Shown here piece after piece: positions 48,356 to 59,875 of a DNA stretch of 64,000 nt. Numbering within the stretch: the stretch's first letter is position 1; every line of letters starts with the position of its first letter. The notes beneath the pieces were generated by a model, which searched no databases, was not told where the DNA came from, and worked only from the letters and a program-made list of their open reading frames with translations. Origin of the DNA: Micromussa lordhowensis (taxonomy: Eukaryota > Cnidaria > Anthozoa > Scleractinia > Lobophylliidae); NCBI GenBank assembly GCA_964020085.1, contig OZ026606.1:10740797-10804796 (forward strand), written 5' to 3'. A program made the position numbers and the translations under genes.

Positions 48356-51300
48356 ATGATGTATTGGGCTGTATTGACTTTCGTATTGTCTATTGCTGTC
48401 ACAGGTTCCACAGGTGAATAAAAGTCAATTTCTCCTACACTCTTGTTTCGCACTTTTCTGCCGATTCTAGGCTTAGTATTGTGAATATTCTTAGATTATA
48501 GCTAATGCTATGATGGTGTTGAAAGCCTGACATGACACACATAACTTCGTGCAGAAACGTTATTAGCTAGATCTGTTTTTGGTGTTCTTTGGCTAGTTAA
48601 GGAATAATTTTATACGGTATATAACTGTATTGTTTTACAAGTTTTCAACACACAAAATTATATTCTCTTCGAAATCTCAGTCTCTGGTTTATTCTTAAAA
48701 TATGCTTAAAATTTCGCAAATTTCAGCCTCAATATTCTGATAAAATATATTATTACAAAAAAAAATTATTGTAATGGGGTAGAAGTTTATAATTAAACAC
48801 TTTTTTTACAGGCGAAAGTTCTCTGAATTTTTCTCTTCAGAGAAACCCGACATGAGAGCAGATCATCTGGGTTTTTTAATATATCCCTTTATAAACCAAA
48901 GTTTTTCTTTCTAACAATAAAAAGCACGAATTACTAGCTTACAAATTGAAGGTTTTACATCACAATACAACTCATTTTTACGAGAGAACTACCAGTTAAA
49001 TAATGGAAAATAATTCACTGCTAACTTACCAACACGTTGCCAAGTTGTATCACAGAGATTAAGGTTTTTCATGTTTTGCATAGGTGGCAAGCTTTACGTG
49101 AGGGACAGAACGCATACAGAAAACCCTGGAAAAGGTAATGCATTCTTGTGCAGAGTGGAATATTTCGCATTCTGGCAGGAGTTGGCGAATGTATTCATAT
49201 AGTTCCATACAAAGAGTAATCCCTACAGTCGTGCTTAGTCGAGCCACGTGGAAATTATAATATTCCATAGATCTACAGGGAAGGTGTCGCCTAACCTTGC
49301 TTTCGAATCATGGCAAAATTTTGACTCACGTTCCTGCGGTTTTTCTTGGAGGGGGAACCCTGGCTCTCCAGTATGCCAATACCCTCACCCCTCTCCCACA
49401 TTGACAGTGCATTATGTTGCTGCTATGGCAACTAACGGTGTACAAGTGGAAAAAGAGCGGAATTGCTCAGGATCATGTTATTCAAAGTTGATATTATGCT
49501 ATTACCAATCGATAACTCTTAAGCGATATATTTTGATATGTTAGAGTCTATTAATTACACTTGTAATTGTCAGCTTCTTCTATGATTGAATACACCTGCA
49601 GACATCTATTTCCTTCCACTATTCACAAGCTTCTTGCACAAAACATCCTGTAAAGACGTAAATAAAAGGTTACATACACGGATTCTTTGATTAGCATACA
49701 AATTTGAAAATTCAGCACAAAACGTTAAAAGTTTATTGCACCTGAGTAGAAATCAGTAAAACAATGTATTAAGGGGGCTCGATAGTCAAAAAGGGACCAA
49801 AACGCTTGCTTACATATTGTGAAGAAAGATCAATTGCGTTCGATTGCACTCATGAAGAGAAAAGAGTAAAGGCTTCACTGAAAATGGTTGCTATGGCAAC
49901 CAGCCACAGCCTTTTGAGGTTTGATTTCATAGCATTTGACGCCAACAGTTCCTGCTCTTTTACAAAACAAGATTTGATTTTCAAACAAGGATATCTTGTA
50001 AATTTCTGTTTTGTCCTGTGCAATGAACCTAAGTTTTGTCAGTTAATTCTTGTTTTCAGTGCTTTTAACAGGCTTTATTTTACACCACACCCAGTGGACA
50101 AATCAACTCATGTCACGTGACAGGCTTTAAAATGTTACCATTTTTTGGTTTATTGCATCACGACACTATTGGTCTTTGATTAGCCCAAATTTCAGGAATT
50201 TCTTTTAAATACTTTCCAATGTAGAATTGTTGGCATGAACTCAGTAGGTACAAAAGTAGACCTTTGCGAAAAATGCACTTAAAGTTTCTTACATGATGGA
50301 TTCAGCATTTAACAAGCCAAACATTTCAGGGGAGGGTTGCAGATTGGATCTCCGGGAACTTGGGTGTCATGGTTGTTCTATTTTGTAAAAATTTACGCAT
50401 ATTGTAGGAAATGTTCCTTTTCATAAGGGAAATTAATGAGCCAGGCAAAGCGTTTCCCACTGAAGTAATTATGCCAATCGAGTTGTGCGTCTCTTTACAG
50501 GCTTACTACAAAGTATTGCTCATATATGTTAAAATTAATCTATATGTTCTTACCGTAAGCAACCGTTGCTATGACCATGGCTACGTACAAAAACTTACAC
50601 CACTCTGTACTTTCCTTAAATTTAGCACTTACCTAGAGGCAAATTCAGCCAGATCGATTCAAAATACTTTTTACAAGTGTTCAAGGGCTTTAAATCTTTT
50701 ATTTAAAAAAAAAATACATTTTTTCTCCACGTCGTCATTTTTTGACTATCGAGCCACCTTAACTACTTTACTCATTTGAGTGTGTACTGCTTTGTTTATA
50801 AACAGGCTCCTGTGCGATTAATCGTTATAGATGCGAGGGTGGAAATAAATGTATTCCCTTGAAATGGATCTGCGATGGGGTTCATGACTGCGACGATAAA
50901 CTTGATGAAAGGAATTGTTTTACAGGCAACGAAACGAGCATTCCTTCATACAGTAAGTTGAAATCATATTATACGAAAGCGAGTATCATAATCCAATGAG
51001 CAAAGTTAACTTCGCTTCGGAGATTAATTTTCATGGGCAATGAAATAAAACTTATTGATTCGTGTTTCAAGATTTGCATATCAAACCCCCGGGGAGGTAC
51101 TTAACAAAGCTTAATACGGGGAGGCTCCGCCACGAGGTCCAACCCCTTACCCTTCTATATACCCGTTTTGGCAGAAAAGGTACCCCTTTTATATACCTTT
51201 ATTGAGAAAAGGTACCCCTTTCACATACCTACTTTAGAACACTGCACCCCCTTTCTAAGCCCTTCTTGTTGTCATTTTCATGTAGTGCTTAATAAATAAA

Positions 51301-54083
51301 CTGATACAGCCATAAGTGCGTCTATTCGAAATACTTTAATTAAAGGCCCTTGTAAATACCTAAATGACCGATTTCCCTACCGTTTTATATACCTCAACTT
51401 GTGAAATCCATACCCTTTTATATACCTGAGGCCTGAAAAAGGTACACCTTTCGGGCGGAGCCTCCCCGTGTAGGCATTATAGGGAGTACCCCCCCGGGAT
51501 CAAATCATGATCCAGTTGGGACGTTTGGAGAGCACTCAAGAAGGAAGAGTTGGCGCAGCCTCGAGCACCTCAGTTTTACTCGTCTTTCATGCTCTGAAAC
51601 GACTTCCCACGTGCACATATACTAAAGCATGACTCAATTGTTATCAGTTATGTTATTTTTTGTTGTCAGTGATATCGTTGTTGTAAAAGTTCATAGTTTC
51701 ATGCTTCATACGCAGCATGGTGTGATCTTGATTTTTCATTTTGCAGCCAGTGCTAAGCGAATTGGAGAAGCTCAAGACACTATAGATAGCACTAGCAGAT
51801 CCACTGTCGGTGGTAAGCGATCTGAAATCTATGCTAAACATATGTATCTTTAAGTACATCTTTAGTACGCTTTACGGCCGAGGATGATATTCTATGGTGG
51901 TTATGAAAAATTTATTCAAGAAGGAAATCAAATTACGGTATTTATATGGTATGGTATGGAAGTCTTCTACATCAAGAGGTTTCACACAACTCTATTATTT
52001 CTCATCATTTGATTCGAGTATTGCATCCAAAACAAGAATTTAATGAAATAATTTTCCATACAAACCCTTGTTGCCATAATCGAATTTTCACTTTTGCAAT
52101 TGATATCCGAGTTGGGCCTATAAAGTGTTCCCTTTTTGTTTTCATCCTGGCTCAGCGAACCATCCTTGCAGACACGATTTACCCAACTGCCACACCTGCA
52201 TAAATCATTATTAACTGATAGTAGCCTACAAACTTTCCTTTATTATATAATTCTGCATCGAGCCACCTAATATACCAATTGTTGCAGAACGCTGTTAGGA
52301 TGGTCACTTCTAAAGAACAGAACACATCTAGAGATGCCTGATATAATCATCATTTGCTTTTTTTTCTGAATTTTTAGGATGTCCTAGAGGTACATATTCC
52401 TGTGACGCAGGTGGCAAATGTCTTCTTCTGAGTTCATTGTGTGACGACATGAATGATTGTCAAGATGGCACAGATGAGAAAAATTGCCCTCTCAATCCTG
52501 GTAGGTGTTTATGATAACATGCGTGTATTATTCGCCATCGAATTTCGGAGAATTTTCGTTTCGACATATCTAGATATTGGGTTTCTGCGAAAACCTTATC
52601 GAAACCTTATCAAAATCTCGATGATGTTTGTGAAAACAAAAAGCGAAATTCGACGAAATTGATTGCATTACTTTTTCACGGTACCGTAAGTTAATAATAC
52701 TTCAATGAAGTAATACAGTACATTTTCTAGTGTTGGTAATAGATTACTTCGACTTGCTTATCGAAACGCCATGGTCGTATACACTGAAGATAACTTAAAG
52801 TTATTTCTACCTTAATATCAATCAATCTATATCAATATAAAAAGTTTCATCAACTTGAGTTTCATTGCCTTGGAACACAAATTACGATCAATTGTGGTGG
52901 CTCTTTAGAGTTAAGGCTCACTTTTTTCTTGCCAGGATGTCATTCCAAACTTTGTTTATTTCTAAGTTATCGCAGCAACTGATAAAAGATGGCAACTCAA
53001 AGAAATTGAAGGAGTTACAATATTGTTTCAATTATTCAAATTATTAAAATATTATTTAAATGTTTAATAGTATTATGTATTACTCTATCATCTAACATAT
53101 TGTCTATTTTCAACGTTATCAGAAGATATTTTTATAAATCAAGTGTTTCTACTTCTCCTTAATGATTTGATTTTCTCACATTATTTTCCAAAAGTCTGTG
53201 AGTCTAACAAGCTCTCCTGCGACGAAGGAGCGAAATGCTTACCGCTGACCTGGGTGTGCGACAGTATAAATGACTGCAATGACAACAAAGATGAACACAA
53301 CTGTCCTAATCGGAGGACTGGTGAGGATATATTTACAGTTTATTTACATTTCTTTCTTCGTTATTTTTCATTCTAAGCAGTGCCTTTTCAGACATTTTTT
53401 TTTAATTCTTTTTTTATTTAATATCGCACAAGTTACAGAAGGAAGGAGGATACAAATAATAAAATGAAATGAAGAAGGAGAAATAAAAGACATCGAGTTA
53501 CATAATTTAAAAAAAAATCTTTGACTAATCTAGAGCATTTATACAAGTTTCTCAACGCGGTATTCATGATTTAAGATTAAGTCTATTATTGAATTCATCT
53601 AACTCAGGGTCTATTTGATTAAGTTTCTCATTGTAAAGCTAATACTTTGCAAATAGCATACAATAATTTAATTTCTTTAGTAGAGGGGATCGTTGTAATT
53701 GACCAGTAGTATTTAGAGGTTTACCAAAGAGAAGTTCTTCATCACTTTGTGTAAAAGCCTTTTCAGACATAACAAACCGGTGTAGACTATGATAAGTCAG
53801 TCAACCTCTCAGATCACGCGGCAGTCTATGTAATCTTATGTTTAATCTGTGCAATCTATGTAATCTTAAGTTGTTTATTCTGTGTGATTCGGTGTAATCT
53901 TAATCTGTTTTTGCAGATGAATCCATGGCTCATGCTGCAGAAGAGGCGGCAATAACCGCTGCCCAGGAAGCCAAACATGCTGCAGCCGCAGCTCAAGAAC
54001 TAATGTTACAAGCCAGAAAAGCCGCTGACAAAGCCAGCCGCGCAATGAAAATTGCAGAGGCATACAAGAGAAAGAAAATGTAA
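48356..54083 (+). CDS. Secreted protein with three LDLa modules and an Ala-rich tail
   Basis: Six coding exons, all joined in phase 1: 48356-48413 signal peptide (MMYWAVLTFVLSIAVTGST); 50806-50952 LDLa1; 51747-51812 Ser/Thr spacer; 52378-52500 LDLa2; 53195-53320 LDLa3; 53917-54083 alanine-rich tail ending in TAA. Total 228 residues. Each LDLa has six cysteines and the acidic calcium box (CDGVHDCDDKLDERNC, CDDMNDCQDGTDEKNC, CDSINDCNDNKDEHNC). The tail (AEEAAITAAQEAKHAAAAAQ, then KAADKASRAMKIAEAYKRKKM) is a cationic helix without cysteine. No transmembrane segment follows, so it is probably extracellular. A 5-prime UTR acceptor is likely at 48341 and AATAAA lies at 54206. LDLa modules commonly bind calcium and basic protein surfaces; the partner here is unknown. 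Confidence 0.8.
49769..50762. mobile_element. TTAA-bounded inverted-repeat element (piggyBac-like, non-autonomous)
   Basis: 994 bp with ends TTAAGG(G/T)GGCTCGATAGT then CAAAAA in inverted orientation. The TTAA at each edge fits a TTAA target duplication. No transposase frame. Part of its interior (about 50050-50420) is the reverse complement of 37340-37730. It lies in the first coding intron of the LDLa gene. Confidence 0.65.
50806..50952 (+). CDS. LDLa1 exon
   Basis: 147 nt, phase 1-1. Reads SCAINRYRCEGGNKCIPLKW followed by ICDGVHDCDDKLDERNC, a complete LDL-receptor class A module, then a linker FTGNETSIPSY with an N-glycosylation sequon (NET). Confidence 0.85.
51086..51498. repeat. Element with CCCCCGGGG(A)GGTACT ends and GGTACCCCTTTTATATACC units
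   Basis: Ends CCCCCGGGGAGGTACT and AGTACCCCCCCGGG are inverted. The interior holds four or more diverged units of AAAGGTACCCCTTTTATATA CC and the pair GGGGAGGCTCCGCC / GGCGGAGCCTCCCC. It lies between LDLa1 and the spacer exon. Confidence 0.7.
51747..51812 (+). CDS. Ser/Thr-rich spacer exon
   Basis: 66 nt, phase 1-1, between TTTTGCAG and GTAAGC. Encodes TSAKRIGEAQDTIDSTSRST then VG. It has no cysteine and separates LDLa1 from LDLa2; the Ser/Thr content would allow O-glycosylation. The exon could be optional because skipping preserves frame. Confidence 0.65.
52378..52500 (+). CDS. LDLa2 exon
   Basis: 123 nt, phase 1-1. Reads CPRGTYSCDAGGKCLLLSSL then CDDMNDCQDGTDEKNC. The canonical DCxDGxDExxC box is fully conserved. 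Confidence 0.85.
53195..53320 (+). CDS. LDLa3 exon
   Basis: 126 nt, phase 1-1. Reads CESNKLSCDEGAKCLPLTWV then CDSINDCNDNKDEHNC, with all six cysteines and calcium-box acids present. The acceptor CCAAAAG is pyrimidine-poor close to the AG, but the phase and domain join perfectly. Confidence 0.85.
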
Positions 54084-54205
54084 CAAGATAAAATAACATC
54101 AATTGTTGTCTACCTTTTTTAGGTAGACAACTGGTTAAGCACCAATGCACATGCCACCTTTACATGTAAAATACAACGAACTCTTCTCATTTGAGAGATA
54201 ATGTG

Positions 54206-54211
54206 AATAAA
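54206..54211 (+). terminator. Polyadenylation signal of the LDLa gene
   Basis: AATAAA 123 nt after the TAA stop, in GTGAATAAAATAATG. Confidence 0.6.
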
Positions 54212-54649
54212 ATAATGAACTTGCTTTTAGCCTTTGTGTACTGGACAAAAAGAATTGACTAGTTTGTTGTACTTTTGTGGTGTTCTAAAAACATGCAGGG
54301 ATATGGTGCTGAAATCATTGGCCGAAACAGCTAAGGTTCGGGAAAACTATAGAATGGTGTACTGCACGTTACTATGACATGCTTCAAGATGACTATAAAT
54401 ACGTGAAGGGAAATTCCTTGTTTAAGTAATTATGAAACCAAAGCTCATCGGGCTTTTATCAACCAATGAAAATCTTGAACATTGGTATCAACTCAAGCAA
54501 ATTCTTGATTGATAACATTGCAAGCTCTTTCAGTTATGAACACGGCAATATTGAATTCTGGCATTTCAAGTGTAGGGAGAAAAGTCCCTGAAGCCAGAGT
54601 TTCTCCGTCGTAAACTACTTTTAAGACGCGTTTTGTTTTAAAAGTGTTC

Positions 54650-54985
54650 AATAGACCTTTTTACCGATACGGCGGCCATCTTGAATTCCGAGGAAATTAT
54701 GGGATGCCCAGGGGGCAGATGAGAAATAATTAAAAAGAATACTGTGGCGTGATAACTTTTAACAATAATTTTTCGATAACCATAGGAACAACTGCCAAAT
54801 ATCGTGACGGAAAGATGTAACGCTTGTAATATTTGTTATGGAATATGAGAGACAAGCAGTAAAAATTTATCCTGAAAGCTGTGTAGACGATAAATTTTCC
54901 TGCGATTGCCCCCTCGGCAGCCCATAATTTCTCAGTCAAAACAATAGAATTCAAGATGGCCGCCGTATCGGTAAAAAGGTCTATT
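54650..54985. mobile_element. MITE with ACCGATACGGCGGCCATCTT ends
   Basis: AATAGACCTTTTTACCGATA CGGCGGCCATCTTGAATT at 54650 is mirrored at 54948-54985. A second inner pair, GGGCTG/CAGCCC with ATAATTTCTC, extends the stem. It lies downstream of the LDLa gene. Confidence 0.8.
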
Positions 54986-57013
54986 ACCTTCTTGTGCCTA
55001 GCTTTCACCCGGGGACCAATCAAAACCCTAGCAGCCTCATATAGAGCGGGTTTCAATTGAATGCCGCAAAACTAAACCAATTACTTACCAATTAGCCTAC
55101 TCGCAGTAAACCAAAAGCCAAAAGGCGCTCTGTAAACTATGTACATGTATGAGCACGAACGAGAGGGACTGGGTTGCGATCAGATGTATGCTACATCAAT
55201 AACTATGTCGTGTTTCTTGCTGATGCCTTATTCTCGTTACTTTTTACAACTTCTATTTCATTTGCAAGATCACAACAGGCTAAAAATAATCCACTTCTCA
55301 TTTATTATCATAGCGAGTATGAAGCATGTTTGTCCCACGAACCTAGTTTAATGGCCTTAGCTCGCCCGAGTCTCCTGTGGCTAAGTGGTAGAGCATCTGG
55401 ACTAGAAACCAGGAAGTCTCACTTAGCTTTCGACTCCGAGCTGCAGACTCAGAATTCTGTTTCTTAGTATGCTTGTGTCACCGACAGAAAATTCATTTGT
55501 AGTAGGGTAAAATAGTTTCCAATGAACTTCAAAGAAATAGAGAACTTTGTATATAGAATTATGAAAATTTATGGTGTAACTCGTGGCCACTGGCATAAAT
55601 ACGCACGTATTTTTTTAACGAATCAACTTTGAGGTGCTTTGCTAGAGTTTTCATCCCTTTGTTTATTTTTTTTGTTCTGTTTGAGCCTTGTTCGTTTCTC
55701 TGCGGCCAAAGAATGTTTTCAAATGGTCCTTAACTTCAAGTTTCCCATCTTTAGAATTGCACTTTACCTTGAACCCTGAGTTATTTATCTTCGAAGTAAA
55801 CGGTGAAGTCTTAATCCATGCCGGCGCGCGCTTTAAATGCTTCTCCTGCTTAATTAAAGATTTAGTATGAATTTTTATTTTTCCTAGATGAAACATTAGT
55901 TATCACGGTTGAGCTCTCAGTATTTCGCCAAATTTTGTTAATGTTTTTGCGCGGTACCCTGGTCAGTACACTTTGGAGTGGAGAAAAGCACTGCGAAAGC
56001 AACGTGTCTTGCCCCATAACACAACTCGGTTAACCCAGCTAGCACTCGACCCGGTCCCCAGTCCTGTACTTCAGCATTACGTTCGCAACATTGCGCCACG
56101 CACCTCGACAATCTTGTATAACAAACCCAGAATGAAGTCGTTAAGCCACTACTTCTCCTATCACTGCACCCTCGCCTTCGTGGATGTGTTGTAAGGCTCA
56201 TTCCAAATCGGCTGTTATTGCACTGGTGGTCATGAAGTTTCTTAAACCACTGATAGCAGCCCTCGAAACTATCTGAAATTATTCGGATTATTTTGGCTGA
56301 AGGGTTACAAATTTGGGACCCATCAGGCGAAACATAAAGCTAAGTAAGGAAAATGGCCATGCATATTGGTCTGTCTAGCCTCGTATTCATGTTTTTGATG
56401 CTAAGGAAGCCATCTTAAATTTGTGGTTAAGGCATAGCCTTAAACGTCGTAAAGTGATTGATTTTTACTTTTGAGGTATTAATCTGTTGACTGATAATCC
56501 TTGAAGGTGACAAGAAAAGCGGCGGCCATTTTTTGGATTGCGTAAAGGCCATCTTTGTATTCTTGGTATTGGAAGAGAACAAGCTTGCAACTGAGGCCAA
56601 TGCAAGGAATTTTTCAAATGCAAATTGCATTATTCTCTTTTTAATGATCTTCCACCACCTGAGTCTCCATTCCAAGCTAGTTGCAATCCAAAATCGAGGA
56701 TATTAAATATGGCCCATTGCTGTTGCATGTTGCTTAGTGACGTAAGAGCCAGTAACATGCATCCTTTCAAGAGACTACGGGCAACCCACTATAACGTCAG
56801 CGGTAAAAGGCATAACGAAGGTAGGCATATTTCACGTCAACCTCCGTGATCTCAATGAATTCCGTGATGGCTTTTGCATCTCGAGACGACTTGTTTGTTT
56901 TACAGGTGGGCTACCGAACCACCTGTTCATTGGCCCATACAGTCGATTTTTGTAGTTTCTTCAACTCGATGCACTGATGATCTTTAATCCACCGAAACCG
57001 AATATTGTTGGCC
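54986..57013. other. Spacer before the SGNH-granulin gene
   Basis: Holds the tRNA-like fragment at 55365. A moderately GC-rich block at 55940-56200 has no recognised coding content. The promoter of the SGNH gene is presumably here but not identifiable. Confidence 0.4.
55365..55450 (+). repeat. tRNA-like repeat fragment
   Basis: Contains CTGTGGCTAAGTGGTAGAGC (D-arm/A-box-like), then CTGGACTAGAAACCAG, but lacks a canonical T arm. Reads as a decayed tRNA-derived repeat between the LDLa and SGNH genes. Confidence 0.4.
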
Positions 57014-59835
57014 ATGAGAAGAGACAATGGAAAGTGTTTAACACCGCATACACTTGGATCAGCGGTCAAGCACTCATCGATACTGAAAACTTTCAAGTTA
57101 TTGGTCCTAACTGTTTTAATTGTAAAACTAGAGCACGTATCTGCAGGTATGAACAAAGTGTTTGTTTTTTTGATATTATTTTGTCATCAATTTCTGATTA
57201 GCGACCGTCAGCTGTGGGTATTCAACTATCCATGACAGACCTGACCTACGAGGGCAAGGTTTGCTGTCCTAAGAGGTAAATATAACGTTAAAATCGATTT
57301 TGGTCGGTTTGAACCGGTACTTGTCAAATCGTCTGCTACAGATTCGGTACCACAGACGGGATCTGTGGTACGTACTTGAAACGACTATAGTGGAGGGCTA
57401 CACCATTGGAATGTGCTTTCTTTTCTTGCTGCAATATTGCAATTCTATTTTAAATGTATACATGGTAATAGAACATTTTGCAAGCGTTCCAGGTGACAGC
57501 TAACGAACAACCAAGGCTAGAAAATGGAGAATGTTTTGAATATATAATTACATTATGCTATGTCTATCTCTATTCACTATATTGTTTTTCCTCCTCAGAA
57601 AAAGATGAAATAAAATGGAATTTTGAGAAAGCTTCAACAGTCATTGATTCAATGGAGAAAAGAATGGATACAACACCTGCTTATAAAGATCTACTTCCTC
57701 TTCTTCACAATATTAAGAGTCATCTTATTGACTTTGAAAGAACTTCAAAAATCAACAAAGAATTAACCAGACCCATCTCAGTAAAGCCGGTTCAACCTTC
57801 AAACAGAGAAGTCATCAATCGAAAGGAATCTTCGTCAGAGGCGAAAGGAATTAAAACTTTTAAGGGTCATAAAGTGACTCAGATAACCGACGATTTTGAA
57901 GGTACCTTTTGGAACTGTTAGATCGCATCCATACCTGTACAATATGGTTAACTTGCAACCAAAAGGGCTGGCTTCATTCCCAGCATTAAAAGATTGAAAA
58001 CCGCACTGTTCAATTTAACTTGCAGGTAGACTAGGAGATTGGACAGTTCTTAAAGCTATGGAAAAGTAGGTGTTGAAGAAAAGAGACATTTTTCTTGCAG
58101 TCTTAATTCAGTAATGTCTATATTTAACAATTATCCTGCGAAATCGCGCGGAATATCGTCTGATACTTAGCCGACGAGGCCGTAGGCCGAGTCGGCTAAA
58201 ATCAGACGATATTCCGCGAGATTGAGCAGGATAATTAATATAATTCTTCCAATATGAGAGAGAAAATTTAGTCCAGCCGTTTTACCCCGTCACTCCATTA
58301 ACCTTTGCTCGACAACAACAACAAGAACAACAAGAACAACAGCAGCTGTCATCAACCACAACCACCGTGACAAGAAGCCCCGCCATAGTCAACTTTGCAT
58401 AGGGCGGCTGCGCCCGCAGTATGAGTGGAAGTCGAAACCTTACTGTCCTGCCGAAATGACACGATAAAATTCGTTTTCTTGCTGGTTAACAAAACTAAAG
58501 ATGGTACTTCAGTTGTTTGGCCACTTCTTATTATTAACTCCTAACTCCTAACTAACTCCTTAACTCCTACTAACGCCGAAGAACAAGGTTTTTTGTCGAG
58601 TATAACACAGCTATAGTCCTGCAAAGCGACACTTTATAAAGTGAGTTGCCAGCTGTTCCATGGTTCTGAATCCGTGAAAGGTCTGGTTTCGTCAGTCTGG
58701 TCCGAACACGATTAACCTTTCTTTTAGGGACTGCTCGCAAGACATGCAAAGTGTATGAGATGAAAAAATAACTAATACCTTAAATTGCAATCGATCAAAA
58801 TAAATCAGTGGTGAACTATCATACCCAACATCCCTAACATGCTAATACGGTTTATTATTCAACAAATTGTAACACTATCCAAATATGGTCATGATGCTCT
58901 CGATATCTGTCATCCGTAGGTAACAGATATCCGGCGGTATACGTAGCTTCGTACGCGGGAAGAAAAAGTGAAGTGAGAAAATGTCGACAGAGAGATTTAC
59001 AAGGATTTAGGATGTTTTGTTACCAATTTGTTGAATAACAAAACAATCAACCCATAGAGTAATTAATGCATCTTTTAATCTGTAACTTGTAGACTTTTAG
59101 ACCTGATTCCCTCGAACGCCACCACTGCAACAAGAATCTGTCGCCCAGGCCCCTATCATCGGACAAGCCGTTCTCACAAGACAGCAGAGAAGAAGTGTCT
59201 CATCATGGGTGACTCCATCAGCATTGGGTGAGGCGCCATATTTGATGTTTGCCAACATTGATGAAAAATACTCGGAGGGGAGATTACTCGTCAAACTCGG
59301 ACATTTCAAGTGTCTGACTATTGTAGTGACAAGCGCCGAAAAGCAGTGTTATGTGAGCGTGATACACAGTTTTCTACGTCATCACGGCCCAAACTCGTTT
59401 CCAGTCTTCGTAGTCTATCGGGACTACTTTTAATGCCAGACTTCTCCCTTTTTCGATTCGCATTTTGAGTTATTTTCGCATTTTTTTTCTCTCCAATCCC
59501 TGTTTAGACGTGATAAGCTGCGAAATTATGAAAAAATAAATTTCGTTTCATAGGCACTTTAATGATTTGCTCAAAATACAATTTAAAGATTAAAGGTGCC
59601 TTATGCGGTGATAAGGCCGTACGTACAGTTCAGACATATAGGTCAGATCTGATAATACCGATAAACGTTTTTCATTAATCATATTCTATTCTCATTTTAA
59701 TTACTCATATTCTTTTCTATATTATATATTCGTTAAAATTGTACCTTCATATGTTTTTTCTTAGGTTAAATTCTTAACTTTTATTGAAATGGTCATTTGA
59801 GCATATCCATATGAAATTTGTGCACTACAAATGCT

Positions 59836-59875
<40 letters not shown>

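Noticed and set aside
55940..56200. Overlapping open frames in a GC-richer block
   Set aside because: Both strands are open by composition and no protein family is recognisable. Most likely an old repeat.
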